64,000 bases of DNA. It comes from Pirellulales bacterium (GTDB taxonomy: Bacteria > Planctomycetota > Planctomycetia > Pirellulales > Thermoguttaceae). The first letter of the stretch is position 1. Each line of letters begins with the position of its first letter. The stretch covers positions 62,001 to 126,000 of the forward strand of contig JAFGRD010000039.1 in NCBI GenBank assembly GCA_016935315.1, written 5' to 3'. The notes beneath the pieces were generated by a model. It was not told the DNA's origin, ran no database searches, and worked only from the letters and a program-made list of their open reading frames with translations. Positions 8,808-17,962 of the stretch are shown piece by piece. The position numbers and the translations under genes are program-made.

Positions 8808-10196
8808 TCAGCTACATGCCTCCAGTCGGCCTTGTTCCAGGTCAGAGACTACCACGCGGAGTTTCCCCGACGCAGAGCGCTGCAAGGCGTCGACGTATTC
8901 GATTGTCACCTCGGTCTGTTCGCCGAGCCGTTGCCGTGTCTCCTGCAACAGCCGCTGCTCGTCGGCGGGGCCGTACGCCTGGCCACGGACGACTCGCAGG
9001 GTGATCGCGCCTACCTGGCGCTGGTGAATCTGCGCTTCGCGAATATTGACCAGATCCTTGAAGATGTGATCCAGCCGACCGAGCCGGGCACCGCCCTTGA
9101 GTACCACGTAATCCTCGCGGCGCCCGTCGATCTCGCCAACGACACGGCCGGGCCGACCGCAGGGACAGGGCTCGTCCGAGACCGTGGCCAGGTCCTGCGT
9201 GTCGTAGCGGAGCAACGGCGTGGCGGGGTTGCTGAAGTTGGTCCCGATCACATGGCAGCCCGGCCCTGCGGAATTCGGCAGAAACTCGACGGCCGCGAAG
9301 TCTTCGTCCACGTGGAGCCGGCCGCACTCGCACTCCGACATGTTGGCCACGGCTTCAGCCATTCCGTAGTTCTGTTTCGGACGCCTTCCCATGGCTCGCT
9401 CGATCAGCGCTGCCTGCTGCGGCAGCAAGTTCTCCGCCCCCACGGTAATCTGGCTGACCTGGTAGCCCAAATCGCCTCGTGAGTCCAAAAGATAGGCCGC
9501 CAGCAAGGCCAGCAAGGAAGGATAGCCGTGAATCCAAGGAGGTCGTCGGCGGCGAAGCTCGGCCAGGTAGAAAGGTGCGTTCTCGGGGCTGAGATGGTAG
9601 CCGCTGAAGAGGATCTGCCGCCCGGGAACGTTGCGGCGCCAGAAGGGAGGGCGGCGTTGGGAGAGCGGTACGACCGAGCGGCCGCCAAAATAGCCGCACC
9701 ACGTGTCCGGCTGAATGTCGTGCCAGCGACGATATCGCCACCACACGGCCCATTGCTGCTGAACGGCGTCCAGCGTTGTGGTAAATCGCAGGCCGCTTCC
9801 CGTTGTGCCGCTGGTGTGCGCCGTCAGCCGCTGTTTCCGCGGGATTCGGTCGGCCGGCGGTTTCGGACAGCGGCACTGCACCTGTTGTTTCGTCAGGACG
9901 GGCAATTGCTGCAGATCCTCCAACGTGCGAATCTGCTGCGGATCGACGCCATGCTGCTTGAAGAGGTCCTGGTAGTACGGTACGGATGCGGCACAGTAGC
10001 GAACGAATGCCTGCAACTGCTGATCACGATAGGCCAGCAGCCGGTCTTTCGACCACCCGGCCCGCTCTTCCGCCAGCCGCAGGTGGCGGCGAAACCCCGG
10101 GCCGAAGCGGGTCCGTTGAATCTGCCACCCAATCAGGCTGCACGCAACGTTCTGCAGAAACGTGGGCAACTGCTGGTAGACGTTCTCCAGGTGCAT
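8808..10196 (-). CDS. CapK-like phenylacetate-CoA ligase family protein
   Basis: 462 residues, belonging to the adenylate-forming PaaK/CapK group. The P-loop-like TSGTTGSGLRF (about 128) is the ATP-binding signature, followed by HGYPSLLALLA and the C-terminal GEIDGRREDYVVL(K) region. Family members activate a carboxylate as AMP or thioester; CapK-type members are found in capsule loci, where their substrate is generally unknown. It is probably cytosolic. An AAGGAAG ribosome site precedes the ATG. It lies 33 nt after the DUF362 gene and 232 nt before the bi-domain gene. Confidence 0.85.
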   Translation of the reverse strand: MHLENVYQQLPTFLQNVACSLIGWQIQRTRFGPGFRRHLRLAEERAGWSKDRLLAYRDQQLQAFVRYCAASVPYYQDLFKQHGVDPQQIRTLEDLQQLPVLTKQQVQCRCPKPPADRIPRKQRLTAHTSGTTGSGLRFTTTLDAVQQQWAVWWRYRRWHDIQPDTWCGYFGGRSVVPLSQRRPPFWRRNVPGRQILFSGYHLSPENAPFYLAELRRRRPPWIHGYPSLLALLAAYLLDSRGDLGYQVSQITVGAENLLPQQAALIERAMGRRPKQNYGMAEAVANMSECECGRLHVDEDFAAVEFLPNSAGPGCHVIGTNFSNPATPLLRYDTQDLATVSDEPCPCGRPGRVVGEIDGRREDYVVLKGGARLGRLDHIFKDLVNIREAQIHQRQVGAITLRVVRGQAYGPADEQRLLQETRQRLGEQTEVTIEYVDALQRSASGKLRVVVSDLEQGRLEACS

Positions 10197-10229
10197 GCTT
10201 CCTTCTCTCGCGTTGCGTGTGGCTCGGCG

Positions 10230-11741
10230 CTACGATGCGTCGGAGCCAGGCTTCCCCTCAGAATCACTGGATGCGACTCGCTCGACATGTCCTTTCCACC
10301 CGAAATGTGGCATGAAGTGGAACGTGGCGTCGTCGCGAATCTCCGGCAGCGGTCCGCACCACTCCGGCCGATTACTGATCAGGCGAACGTCGGGCCAATC
10401 CCAATCGCTCAGTGGATAGTGGGTGCAGCGGAAGGCCTGGCGGACGATCGGGATCCGTTGCGGGTCGAAACCCATCAACCAGGCGCACGCCGCGTCGACA
10501 CTGGGGGCGTCGATTCCGAATACGACGGTTCCTGCGGCCACCGGATCGGGATTCATTGGGCCTCGGCCTTCTCCGGCTACGATCCCATCGACCAGCACAA
10601 AGTGTCGTTTGCGATGCTCCGGCGTCCCGCGGCGCAGAGAACCGTCCGGGCTGCCGTACAAGATGATCTTGTTCAAGTCGAGGCACGTTCGCCAGACCGT
10701 ATCGTTTCCCCACCAGTTGCCGCTGCGAATCACCTCTTCCGTATCGCCAAAAACGTGACGACCGACGCGCCGTGCCTGTCGCAAGATCCAGGGCCCGACG
10801 CCCGGAGCCCGCGCAGCCAGGTTGCGAAGCTGACGAACCAAGGTCCGCTCGGCCCGGTGTTTCGCCCCCGGCCTGGGGTGCTCATCGCCCGGATCATCCG
10901 ACCCGGCTTCCGTATGGTGCGGCAGCCAGTTCTTGTCTCCATTGACGCCGATGAGGTTCTTCAGGCTCACGGTCACGCCGGCCTTCTTGTGGGTTTTCAA
11001 CTTCGGCAGGCTGAACACGACGTCCGCCTGGATTGCCGTCCCGGCGATCAGGTACTCGTGGCGTCCCCCGCTATGGTGGCGATTGACTTCGCCGGCGTCG
11101 TAGTCGGCGCCGTAATACCGTCCCTCGCCGGAATGCCCCACGAACTCGCTGCTGTCCCCCAGGTCGAAGGCCACATAGCCGATGGGATCTCCGTCGAGAC
11201 GTTTTCGCTGGACAATCACTTCGTCCTTGGCGACCCACTCCTCCTTTCTCAGATCGACGATCTCGCACGCCAACCCTTGACGCCGGTAGAAGTCCCGGAT
11301 GGCATCGAGCCCGAGTCGCCGGCGGATCTGTGCAAACGAGGAATCGGTTTGCGGGGCGTCGGCAATGACGACCTTTCCGTCGCCGCCGAGGGCCTTGAAT
11401 ACGTAGTCGGCCACGGCCCGGATGACGCTGCCGTGCGTCAGCACGTAACGCCAGCCGCTCGGATCGCGGGGATGGCGTTCTTTGACGAGATTCGGCTTCA
11501 GCAGCACGGTTTCGCCGGGCTGGATCAAGTCGCGCATAGGATTCCAGGCCGCCGTGGCAAGATGCGCGGCGTCCAGCCCGGCCAGCCGAAAGCACTCGCG
11601 CACCGTCTCGTATGCGTCATTCGCACACGACGAGGTCGCCCCCAGCGCATATTCCGCGTACGCTTCCCCCGGGTGGAATGGCGGATCGGACGGGTATTCC
11701 GCCCCCGACCGTACACAGGCAATCACGTTTCGCTTATCCAT
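10230..11741 (-). CDS. DUF362 domain protein
   Basis: 503 residues from the ATG at 11741 (MDKRNVIACV); two in-frame GTGs upstream (11747, 11750) would add three residues. DUF362 features are visible: VLLKPNLVKER (about 80), VVIADAP, FSLPKLKTHKKAGVT and LIGVNGDKNWLPHH (about 270). No ferredoxin-type Cys cluster is present, although many DUF362 proteins carry one. Function is unknown; homologs recur in EPS loci. The start codon overlaps the stop of the upstream glycosyltransferase by 8 nt (ATGGATAA), which implies translational coupling. The C-terminal 40 residues are charged and serine-rich. Confidence 0.85.
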   Translation of the reverse strand: MDKRNVIACVRSGAEYPSDPPFHPGEAYAEYALGATSSCANDAYETVRECFRLAGLDAAHLATAAWNPMRDLIQPGETVLLKPNLVKERHPRDPSGWRYVLTHGSVIRAVADYVFKALGGDGKVVIADAPQTDSSFAQIRRRLGLDAIRDFYRRQGLACEIVDLRKEEWVAKDEVIVQRKRLDGDPIGYVAFDLGDSSEFVGHSGEGRYYGADYDAGEVNRHHSGGRHEYLIAGTAIQADVVFSLPKLKTHKKAGVTVSLKNLIGVNGDKNWLPHHTEAGSDDPGDEHPRPGAKHRAERTLVRQLRNLAARAPGVGPWILRQARRVGRHVFGDTEEVIRSGNWWGNDTVWRTCLDLNKIILYGSPDGSLRRGTPEHRKRHFVLVDGIVAGEGRGPMNPDPVAAGTVVFGIDAPSVDAACAWLMGFDPQRIPIVRQAFRCTHYPLSDWDWPDVRLISNRPEWCGPLPEIRDDATFHFMPHFGWKGHVERVASSDSEGKPGSDAS

Positions 11742-12897
11742 CGACACCACGACCAGCTACCGTTTCGATCCAATCGAGTTGCATTTGATACTTCTGCTCC
11801 GGCGAGGGATACCGGGCGAGTCGCCTGCGGCCCTTGACCACAAGGTCGGCCCGCAGCACCGCGTCCGAAGCGACACTCCGAATGGCGTCGGCTGCCGCTC
11901 TCGCGGACAAGGGCGCGAAGTAAACAGCCGCTTCGTCGCAGATCTCCCGGGCGAAGTCAAGATCGGTGGTCACGATGGGCCTTCCCATCTGCATCGCCTC
12001 CAGATAGGTCGCCGAGAACGTCTCCAGCAAGGTCGGCAAGAAGACGATGGTCGATTTCGCGTACCACCGCGGGCACTCCTTCAGTGTCAATCGGCCCGCG
12101 TTCTCGATCATCGATTCTACGCCAGCGGAGGCGACCAGACGCCAGAACCGGCTGACCTCTTTGCCCTCTTCGGGCAGCGTTACCACGAAGCGGTACTGAT
12201 ACTCGGGGTCTTCGGCCCGCAACAGCGCGGCGATCTCCGGGATGATCGCGAGATTCTTGTGCGGAAACGGGTTGGCCAACACCAACAGGCGGACGACTCG
12301 GTCGTCACCGCCATTGGGCGCGTTCTCCTCGGTGGCGGCGGCGAACACGTCCGAGAACGAATTCGGAATCACGGCGATTCGCTCCTCCGGAAGCCCCGCT
12401 CGCCGCACCAGCCCGTCCTTCGCTGTGGTCGTCTGCACGTGGTAGAAATCGCTACGGCGCAACCAGAAAACCTTGTACTGCGAATGGAGATACTGCTTGA
12501 GGCGGCGGGGAATCGAGAGTCGCCGCAACACCAGCTTCGACGGGTGCGAAACCCAACCATCGGCGAAGCGGGCCAATTCCGTCGCCGGGAATGTCATGTA
12601 CGACGGCGAGCCGACGGAGTAGACGAGGTCCGGCCGAAAATCGCGCACGATGCCGCGCAGCTTGCGCCGCGACGCCATGCCGCGAATCGGTTTGGCAGGC
12701 GACGGCGCCACGGCCACCACCGGCCGGCTGAAGTCGTCCAGCAGCACTTTGAGATTGCCCATCACTTGGGGCGAGACGGCGAAGAAGAACTCGTGCCCGC
12801 GAGGGTCCTCCAGCGCGTGCCGGATGAACGTCGTGGCCACTTGAATGCCGCCGCCGACCACACAGGTTGTCGCGTTAACCAGAATCCGCATCGGCAA
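11734..12897 (-). CDS. Glycosyltransferase family 4
   Basis: 387 residues, GT-B fold. The N-terminus MRILVNATTCVVGGGIQVA holds a glycine-rich acceptor-side loop. The C-terminal donor domain holds VIPNSFSDVF (about 195) and LEAMQMGRPIVTTDLDF (about 310), with the E-x7-E type donor site expected of family 4. It would add a sugar to the lipid-linked repeat unit in the cytosol. It overlaps the previous gene by 23 nt (17 nt if the second Met is used) and the DUF362 gene by 8 nt, so three genes are tightly coupled. Donor and acceptor are unknown. Confidence 0.88.
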   Translation of the reverse strand: MPMRILVNATTCVVGGGIQVATTFIRHALEDPRGHEFFFAVSPQVMGNLKVLLDDFSRPVVAVAPSPAKPIRGMASRRKLRGIVRDFRPDLVYSVGSPSYMTFPATELARFADGWVSHPSKLVLRRLSIPRRLKQYLHSQYKVFWLRRSDFYHVQTTTAKDGLVRRAGLPEERIAVIPNSFSDVFAAATEENAPNGGDDRVVRLLVLANPFPHKNLAIIPEIAALLRAEDPEYQYRFVVTLPEEGKEVSRFWRLVASAGVESMIENAGRLTLKECPRWYAKSTIVFLPTLLETFSATYLEAMQMGRPIVTTDLDFAREICDEAAVYFAPLSARAAADAIRSVASDAVLRADLVVKGRRRLARYPSPEQKYQMQLDWIETVAGRGVDG

Positions 12898-13990
12898 TGA
12901 CTTGGGCTATAACGGAGGCGTTGTCGATCGATTCGTAAAACTCGGTCGCCCGCCGGCTGAAGCCGGCATAGTCGTTTTCGATGCGGTCGACGGCATCGAC
13001 GACCTGTCGCGGGCCGTCCATGCTCGTACACACGCCCGCTCCGCTGGCGCCGATGGTAAACCGCAAGCCGGGCAGGTCCTGGCACAACATGGGGATCGCA
13101 AAACCTGTGTATTCCCAGATCTTGTTCGGAGCACAGAAGACCGAGTTGAGCGAATCATAGGCATACGCCGCGATCCCCACGTGCGCATGGCTGGTGATCT
13201 CCAGATGGGTCGGCGGAACGACCCAGGGGATGTGGATCAGGTCCGGACACAGCCGACGGAGCTGCTGGAGATGGCCGATCAGGTCTCGCCCCATGAGGAC
13301 AAACCGGTACTGCCGCCCCAGCTCGTGAATGCCCCGGGCAATCGTCGTCAGGTCGCGGTCTTTGGCCAGGGAGCCCTGGTACAGCACGATCTTCTGGCCT
13401 TCGTCCACGGTACGGAGGATCTCTGCCGCATTCTTGTCGCCGATAGGAAGGTCTCGGTGTCGTGGATGCGACAAAGGCCGATTCGGCAAGACGGCCGGCG
13501 TGCGGTCGAGCCCATACCAGCAGCGGAGAATCGCCGCCCGCGATGCTTCGGGAACCACCACACGCCGGGCGTGCCGTGCATAGCGTCGGATGGCCGTTCG
13601 ATAGCGTTGGGGCGAGCGGTCGTGCAATTCCTTGAGGTTCTGGACGTAGCGCCGGCTCAGCAGCCGGCGTCCCAGAGCCATCGCCGTATCGATGGTGAAG
13701 ACCCACAGCAGGGCGTCCTCGTCGGCCGAATCGACCGCCTCCCAAGCGCCACGCCGGAAGGCAGCGTAATGTCGGAGCTTGTCGAGTTTGGAGGACGCAT
13801 CGGCCAGACCCCGGCAGACCTCGACGACCTGAATGCCGGCCGATTCCAGGTCGGCGCGGGTCTGCTCCCGACAAGCGGAACAGACGCAGACCACGTCCTT
13901 CTGCAGCGTTCGCAGCGCATGGGCCAACGTCAGGGCGGGCGGGATCAGATCGATCCAACCTTTGACGAAGACGAGGACCTCGTTCGACAT
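12875..13990 (-). CDS. GT-B glycosyltransferase, divergent
   Basis: 371 residues. The frame from MSNEVLVFVKGWIDL shows a GT-B layout: N-terminal Rossmann half, linker AVLPNRPLSH (about 190), then KIVLYQGSLAKDRDL and a donor half with VGIAAYAYDS and APNKIWEYTGFAIPML. The last motif corresponds to the PSKxFEYMAxGxPVL region of family 4. The protein is less typical than the other transferases in this locus. It overlaps the next gene by up to 23 nt. Role: addition of one sugar of the repeat unit, inferred from context only. Confidence 0.8.
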   Translation of the reverse strand: MSNEVLVFVKGWIDLIPPALTLAHALRTLQKDVVCVCSACREQTRADLESAGIQVVEVCRGLADASSKLDKLRHYAAFRRGAWEAVDSADEDALLWVFTIDTAMALGRRLLSRRYVQNLKELHDRSPQRYRTAIRRYARHARRVVVPEASRAAILRCWYGLDRTPAVLPNRPLSHPRHRDLPIGDKNAAEILRTVDEGQKIVLYQGSLAKDRDLTTIARGIHELGRQYRFVLMGRDLIGHLQQLRRLCPDLIHIPWVVPPTHLEITSHAHVGIAAYAYDSLNSVFCAPNKIWEYTGFAIPMLCQDLPGLRFTIGASGAGVCTSMDGPRQVVDAVDRIENDYAGFSRRATEFYESIDNASVIAQVIADADSG

Positions 13991-14088
13991 GGCGTCCTGC
14001 TCGGTGTTGCGTGAAACAGCGTTACGGTAAGCGGGGAGCCGGTGGCTTGCGACGCCTATGGATCTGCACTTTCTGAAAAAACGGCACT

Positions 14089-14111
14089 TATTGACTGTGC
14101 AAGCATCAATC
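14089..14111 (-). repeat. Solo end of the palindromic element
   Basis: TATTGACTGTGCAAGCATCA followed by ATC matches only the outer end (F-left end, here reversed) of the 105-bp element. The hairpin core and the other end are absent. It lies 13 nt beyond the stop of the Wzy-like gene and looks like a deletion remnant. Confidence 0.55.
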
Positions 14112-14123
14112 AGGGGATCGGCC

Positions 14124-15455
14124 TCAGGGCCGTACGGTAATGAACCGTCCCACCAGAAACAAGACGAGAGTCAACACGGCCAACGGATATACCATGGTCG
14201 TAAAGGCGGAGAGCATATCTCCGCGTACAAACGCGGTGCTGACACGGAACAGCCCCAGACTCATCATGAGAACGCCGTAACTCGGTATGGTGAATCCGAT
14301 CAGGGCGTACTTGGCCGCCTTTCCGCAGAGAAGTCCCACTGCCAGCGAGAGCAAGACGATGCCGGCGTAGCCGCCGTTGGCGTAACCCTCGCCCGCCAAA
14401 CCGGCGGCATACGAGACTCGCGTCTGCCCGGCCGACTCGCCCGCCTTGATTTGCGCCAGAACGTTCCCGAATCCCACCGGCTTGCCGGGCCACAACTCGC
14501 GGGGAATCGGGTTGACGACGATGCTGTACGGCGTGTGGCCCCACAAGTACGGGGTCTTATCGCCAAACGTTTCCAGGCAATAGCCGACGTCTTCGCGGAC
14601 GACGCTGTGGGCGCCGATGGTAGCGATCAGTGCACGGGCGACCAGCCTCGGGCTGGACCTGACGAAACTCGTAACATCTCCCACCGAACCGAATTTCTGC
14701 GTGCGCAAGACCAGCAGCAACATGGCCGCGGTGAGAACCACGCCGGCGAGCACCATCGTGTCGAGCTTGATGCGCAGCTTGCGTTTGCCAACTACGCACG
14801 CGACGATATCGGCAAAAATGACGGCGATCACCGGATAGGTGAACCCGCCGACCGACCCGCGGGGAAAGGCCACGCCCAGGATCGCGATCAGCGTAATCCA
14901 GAAGGGCACCAGCCCCCGCTTGTGTACGCTGTAATTGTATCTCAGAACAAACATCACCAACATGGCCACATTGAACAGGTGTTGACTTGCCCGGAGCAAC
15001 CACGGAGACACCTGTCTTACCGGAGAACTGACGTAGAACCGAACGAGTGCCCGTTCGAGCCCCCCGTATTGCATCGCCGCTACGGTCAGGTTCAAGGTGA
15101 CGTAGCCGGCCGTCAGGAGCAAGCAGCACGTGATCGCCCCGGTGCCCAGCGGTCGCACGATGCGTCCCGGTCGCGGGTCGTGAGGCCAGAGCCATGCGAA
15201 GAACGCTCTGGCCCGTTGCGCGCCTCCCCGTTGGGCCAGGAAGTAGGCCACACTGAAGCACAGGAACGACAGCAGGACTGCGACGTCGATTCTCAGCGTT
15301 TCCCGCGAATACTCCGGCACCACTCCGTAGAATCGGAAAAACAGCAGAGTGACGATGAAGTAGGGATTGATGAAACTCTTGAACACGCCGTTGCGCAGAA
15401 CGCTGACTGCCGCAACCAACAAAGAGACGATCCCGGTGATCGCTATCGAAACCAT
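14124..15455 (-). CDS. O-antigen/EPS polymerase-like membrane protein (Wzy type)
   Basis: 443 residues with about 10-12 hydrophobic segments spread along the protein. A long periplasmic-type loop (about 255-340) contains VNPIPRELWPGKPVGF, a motif common in oligosaccharide repeat-unit polymerases. By family it would join flipped repeat units on the outer face of the inner membrane, with the Wzc co-polymerase (23049-25310) setting chain length. The ATG lies about 40 nt from repeat copy 2. Wzy proteins vary greatly in sequence, so the call rests on topology, the motif and the neighbouring Wzx-like flippase. Confidence 0.8.
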   Translation of the reverse strand: MVSIAITGIVSLLVAAVSVLRNGVFKSFINPYFIVTLLFFRFYGVVPEYSRETLRIDVAVLLSFLCFSVAYFLAQRGGAQRARAFFAWLWPHDPRPGRIVRPLGTGAITCCLLLTAGYVTLNLTVAAMQYGGLERALVRFYVSSPVRQVSPWLLRASQHLFNVAMLVMFVLRYNYSVHKRGLVPFWITLIAILGVAFPRGSVGGFTYPVIAVIFADIVACVVGKRKLRIKLDTMVLAGVVLTAAMLLLVLRTQKFGSVGDVTSFVRSSPRLVARALIATIGAHSVVREDVGYCLETFGDKTPYLWGHTPYSIVVNPIPRELWPGKPVGFGNVLAQIKAGESAGQTRVSYAAGLAGEGYANGGYAGIVLLSLAVGLLCGKAAKYALIGFTIPSYGVLMMSLGLFRVSTAFVRGDMLSAFTTMVYPLAVLTLVLFLVGRFITVRP

Positions 15456-15493
15456 CAGTTGATCTCCATGGGAGTAACGCTGTGGCAGGACCC

Positions 15494-15598
15494 CATTGAC
15501 GCTTGCACACTCCCTGTGCGAGGGCGACCAACGGGAGCCCGACTTGTTCGGCCTCCCGTTGGTCGGCCTGGATCATTCAACAATGCAAACATCAATAG
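15494..15598 (+). repeat. Palindromic intergenic element, copy 2
   Basis: About 105 bp, from CATTGACGCTTGCACAC to TGCAAACATCAATAG with the CGACCAACGGGAG/CTCCCGTTGGTCG hairpin core. The right end supplies TAT TGA, the last codon and stop of the methyltransferase gene on the minus strand. It sits about 40 nt upstream of the Wzy-like start. Confidence 0.9.
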
Positions 15599-16581
15599 TC
15601 GGATGGCTCCGCCTCGGCGCGGCATTTCGGGGTAGCGGGCCCGTGGCGGCGCAAGACCATAAACAGCGTGTGACGTGGTTCTTCAGACTGGTAGTCGTGC
15701 TGCAATCCTTGCCGAGGCCTCAGGGAATCCCGCGTCTTTCTCAATAAGCCCAGCACACCCAGCGACTTCAAGGCATTCTTGACCCGCTTTCGCTTGACAC
15801 TCTTGATCAGCCGGTTGGAGCCGCTTCCGCCGCCGGACAGAGTCCTTTCGATTTTCAGTCCGTATCTGGCCGCATATTGTTGAATCATCGCGGGCGAAAA
15901 GAAGTACAAATGTTCCAGGCTCTTGGAGAAACCTGCCCAGTTGGAAAGACCGATCGACCGGCCGCATTCGAGATTCGGAGTGGTCAGGCAGAAAATGGCT
16001 CCCTCTCGCATCAGCAGCGAAGCCTTCCTGAAGAAGGCGTCCGGGCTGCTCAGATGCTCGATCACTTCGAAAGCGAAGACCGCGTCGTATGTCTCACGGG
16101 GCTCCAGGTTGTCGATGGTGCCGTGTTCGAAGGCGATGTCGCCATAGCGCGAGCGCGCTTCCTCAATCGCGGCTTGGGAGAGATCGATCCCCGTCACCCG
16201 GTCGACCGTTGGGCATTCCTGGAGAAGGGTGTGGCAGAATTCGCCGGTAGCACAACCTACCTCCAACACCTTTCCCGAAACAGCAATGCCCGTCTCGGCG
16301 AGAATCGCCAGCCAAGCGCGTGCCTGCTCGAACAAAGATTCTCTTCGCCGATCCGAGAAGTAGTCACCCTGGTAACCCACGTCGCTGTCGCACGTATAGT
16401 AGTCCGCTTCGTACAATCGCGCGAGATGCTCGTCTTTCGGTCTTGGGCTGAGAAACACCAAACCGCAATCATCGCACTCGACGACATGCAGGCCGTCGGG
16501 TCGCTCGATCACAGGGTGATTCACCGCACCGCCGCAGAAGTCGCAAGGGTATTCGGCTAACAGGTCGGAAGGCCAGGGCAT
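15592..16581 (-). CDS. SAM-dependent methyltransferase with N-terminal zinc-ribbon-like motif
   Basis: 329 residues. Residues 13-40 contain CDFCGG and CDDCGL, a four-cysteine zinc-ribbon-like unit seen in a group of class I methyltransferases of EPS and antibiotic loci. The SAM-binding motif VLEVGCATGEFC is at about 105-116, the acidic strand end is TGIDLSQ, and FAFEVIEHL is motif IV. It probably methylates a sugar or lipid-linked intermediate in the cytosol. The start overlaps the flippase gene by 25 nt. The C-terminus ends in Asp-Tyr-stop, where Tyr and TGA come from the end of repeat copy 2. Confidence 0.85.
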   Translation of the reverse strand: MPWPSDLLAEYPCDFCGGAVNHPVIERPDGLHVVECDDCGLVFLSPRPKDEHLARLYEADYYTCDSDVGYQGDYFSDRRRESLFEQARAWLAILAETGIAVSGKVLEVGCATGEFCHTLLQECPTVDRVTGIDLSQAAIEEARSRYGDIAFEHGTIDNLEPRETYDAVFAFEVIEHLSSPDAFFRKASLLMREGAIFCLTTPNLECGRSIGLSNWAGFSKSLEHLYFFSPAMIQQYAARYGLKIERTLSGGGSGSNRLIKSVKRKRVKNALKSLGVLGLLRKTRDSLRPRQGLQHDYQSEEPRHTLFMVLRRHGPATPKCRAEAEPSDY

Positions 16582-17957
16582 GTCTCTGGGGACTCCTCGG
16601 GAAGGTCAGTAGGGGGCGTGGTGAGTCGCCGTGAATAGATGAAGACGTTGAAGGAGTGAAAGCCGTAGGACATCAGGAACGCCAAAGCCAGGCCCGTGGC
16701 GCCCCGGTCGATCAGCAGCCAGGCAAACAGCAGCAGTGCGGACGCCCAAAGCGCATTGAGGAAGAAGCCAGCCCACATCTTCCCTTTGCTCGCGATGACC
16801 TGCCCGATCGCACTGTTGACAGACATCAGGACCGACGTGAACACCAGCAGGACCAACGCCATCACGCCGCCCTCGAATCCTGGGCCGTAGCTGGCCATGA
16901 TCCACGGCGCGAGGATCGCGATGGGGACTGCCACCGCGGTCGCCACTCCGCTGTTCAGCAGCAGGTTGTATTTGAAGACCTTCCGGAACTTGGACCGATC
17001 CTCGGAGTCATTGAGGTTCGCCAACACGGGCAGGGCGATCTGCCCCACCGCCACGGGGATGAACAGGATTGCCATCCTCCATTGGTTGGCCGCGTCGAAG
17101 ATTCCCATCTCGGCGTAGCCGGTCGGCTGATTCACCAGCATCGCAGCGCAACACCAACTCGCCGGACCGACCATGATGCCACTCAAGGCCGCCGGCAAGC
17201 TGAAGTGCCAAAGGACGGCCCATTCGCGCGTACACCCGCGAAAACGGAGGGGCACCGATGCGCGGGCAGCCACCTGACGCAAGCTCAGATGGTTGATCGT
17301 CCATTGGACGGCCAAGGTCACGACCAGACCCCAGATGGTCGCCGGCAGGCCGCCCCAGATGGCGGCGCCGACCAGAATCGGGAAGGATACCAGCCCCGCA
17401 AAAAAGTTGACGCGCGCGATCGTCTTGAAGGCCTCGAAGCCCGCCAAGGTGCCGGTCTGGACACCGTTGAGAGTGTTCAGCAGAACAAGGAGACATCCGA
17501 CCCGAAGGGGATCCCCGAGGGCGGGGGCATTCAGCGTGTGTGCGGCCAACCAGGGTGCGAAGACAAAAAGCAGCAATGAGATCAGGCAGCCTGTGCCAAC
17601 CGCGACGAGATTGGACAGAGCGATGATGCGGCCGGCTCGCTCGGGATCGCTGCTGCGGAGTTCGGCAACGTGTTTGGTGGTGGTCATGCCGAGGCCAAAT
17701 CCGGCAAAAATGCCAAACATCCCCGCGGTGCTGCGGATAATGCCCAACTCCCCAAAAACCTCTTTGCCGAGCAGTCGTGCCACCAGAATGAATGCCAGTA
17801 GCATCAGACCCCGCGAGATGACCGCTCCGGCCAGCGACCAGAACGCACCCTTGGCCAAGCGATACCCGAGTTCCGAGGCCTCGATCCGGTCCCAAACCGG
17901 GCGCAACGCCCCCGGGCAGCAGCGGTACAGGGCAGTCTTGATGTTCAGGTTCCGCAT
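16557..17957 (-). CDS. Oligosaccharide flippase (Wzx-like, MOP superfamily)
   Basis: 466 residues with about 12-14 predicted membrane segments. The N-terminal part (residues 30-85) has KGAFWSLAGAVISRG and LLGKEVFGELGIIRS, typical of polysaccharide flippases. It would move undecaprenyl-linked repeat units across the inner membrane for the Wzy-type polymerase encoded downstream. The C-terminal tail is short and proline-rich and overlaps the methyltransferase start. It begins 5 nt after the epimerase stop, consistent with one operon. Confidence 0.88.
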   Translation of the reverse strand: MRNLNIKTALYRCCPGALRPVWDRIEASELGYRLAKGAFWSLAGAVISRGLMLLAFILVARLLGKEVFGELGIIRSTAGMFGIFAGFGLGMTTTKHVAELRSSDPERAGRIIALSNLVAVGTGCLISLLLFVFAPWLAAHTLNAPALGDPLRVGCLLVLLNTLNGVQTGTLAGFEAFKTIARVNFFAGLVSFPILVGAAIWGGLPATIWGLVVTLAVQWTINHLSLRQVAARASVPLRFRGCTREWAVLWHFSLPAALSGIMVGPASWCCAAMLVNQPTGYAEMGIFDAANQWRMAILFIPVAVGQIALPVLANLNDSEDRSKFRKVFKYNLLLNSGVATAVAVPIAILAPWIMASYGPGFEGGVMALVLLVFTSVLMSVNSAIGQVIASKGKMWAGFFLNALWASALLLFAWLLIDRGATGLALAFLMSYGFHSFNVFIYSRRLTTPPTDLPEESPETCPGLPTC

Positions 17958-17962
17958 AGGAC

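Noticed and set aside
9528-11837. Long + strand open frame of 769 codons opposite the CapK and DUF362 genes
   Set aside because: It is an antisense shadow in GC-rich DNA. It crosses two real genes with clear family motifs, has no motif of its own and is rich in R, P, A and G.
14058-15635. + strand open frame of 525 codons opposite the Wzy-like gene
   Set aside because: Its composition (Q, D, R, H-rich) is what a hydrophobic membrane gene gives on the other strand. It also runs into repeat copy 2.
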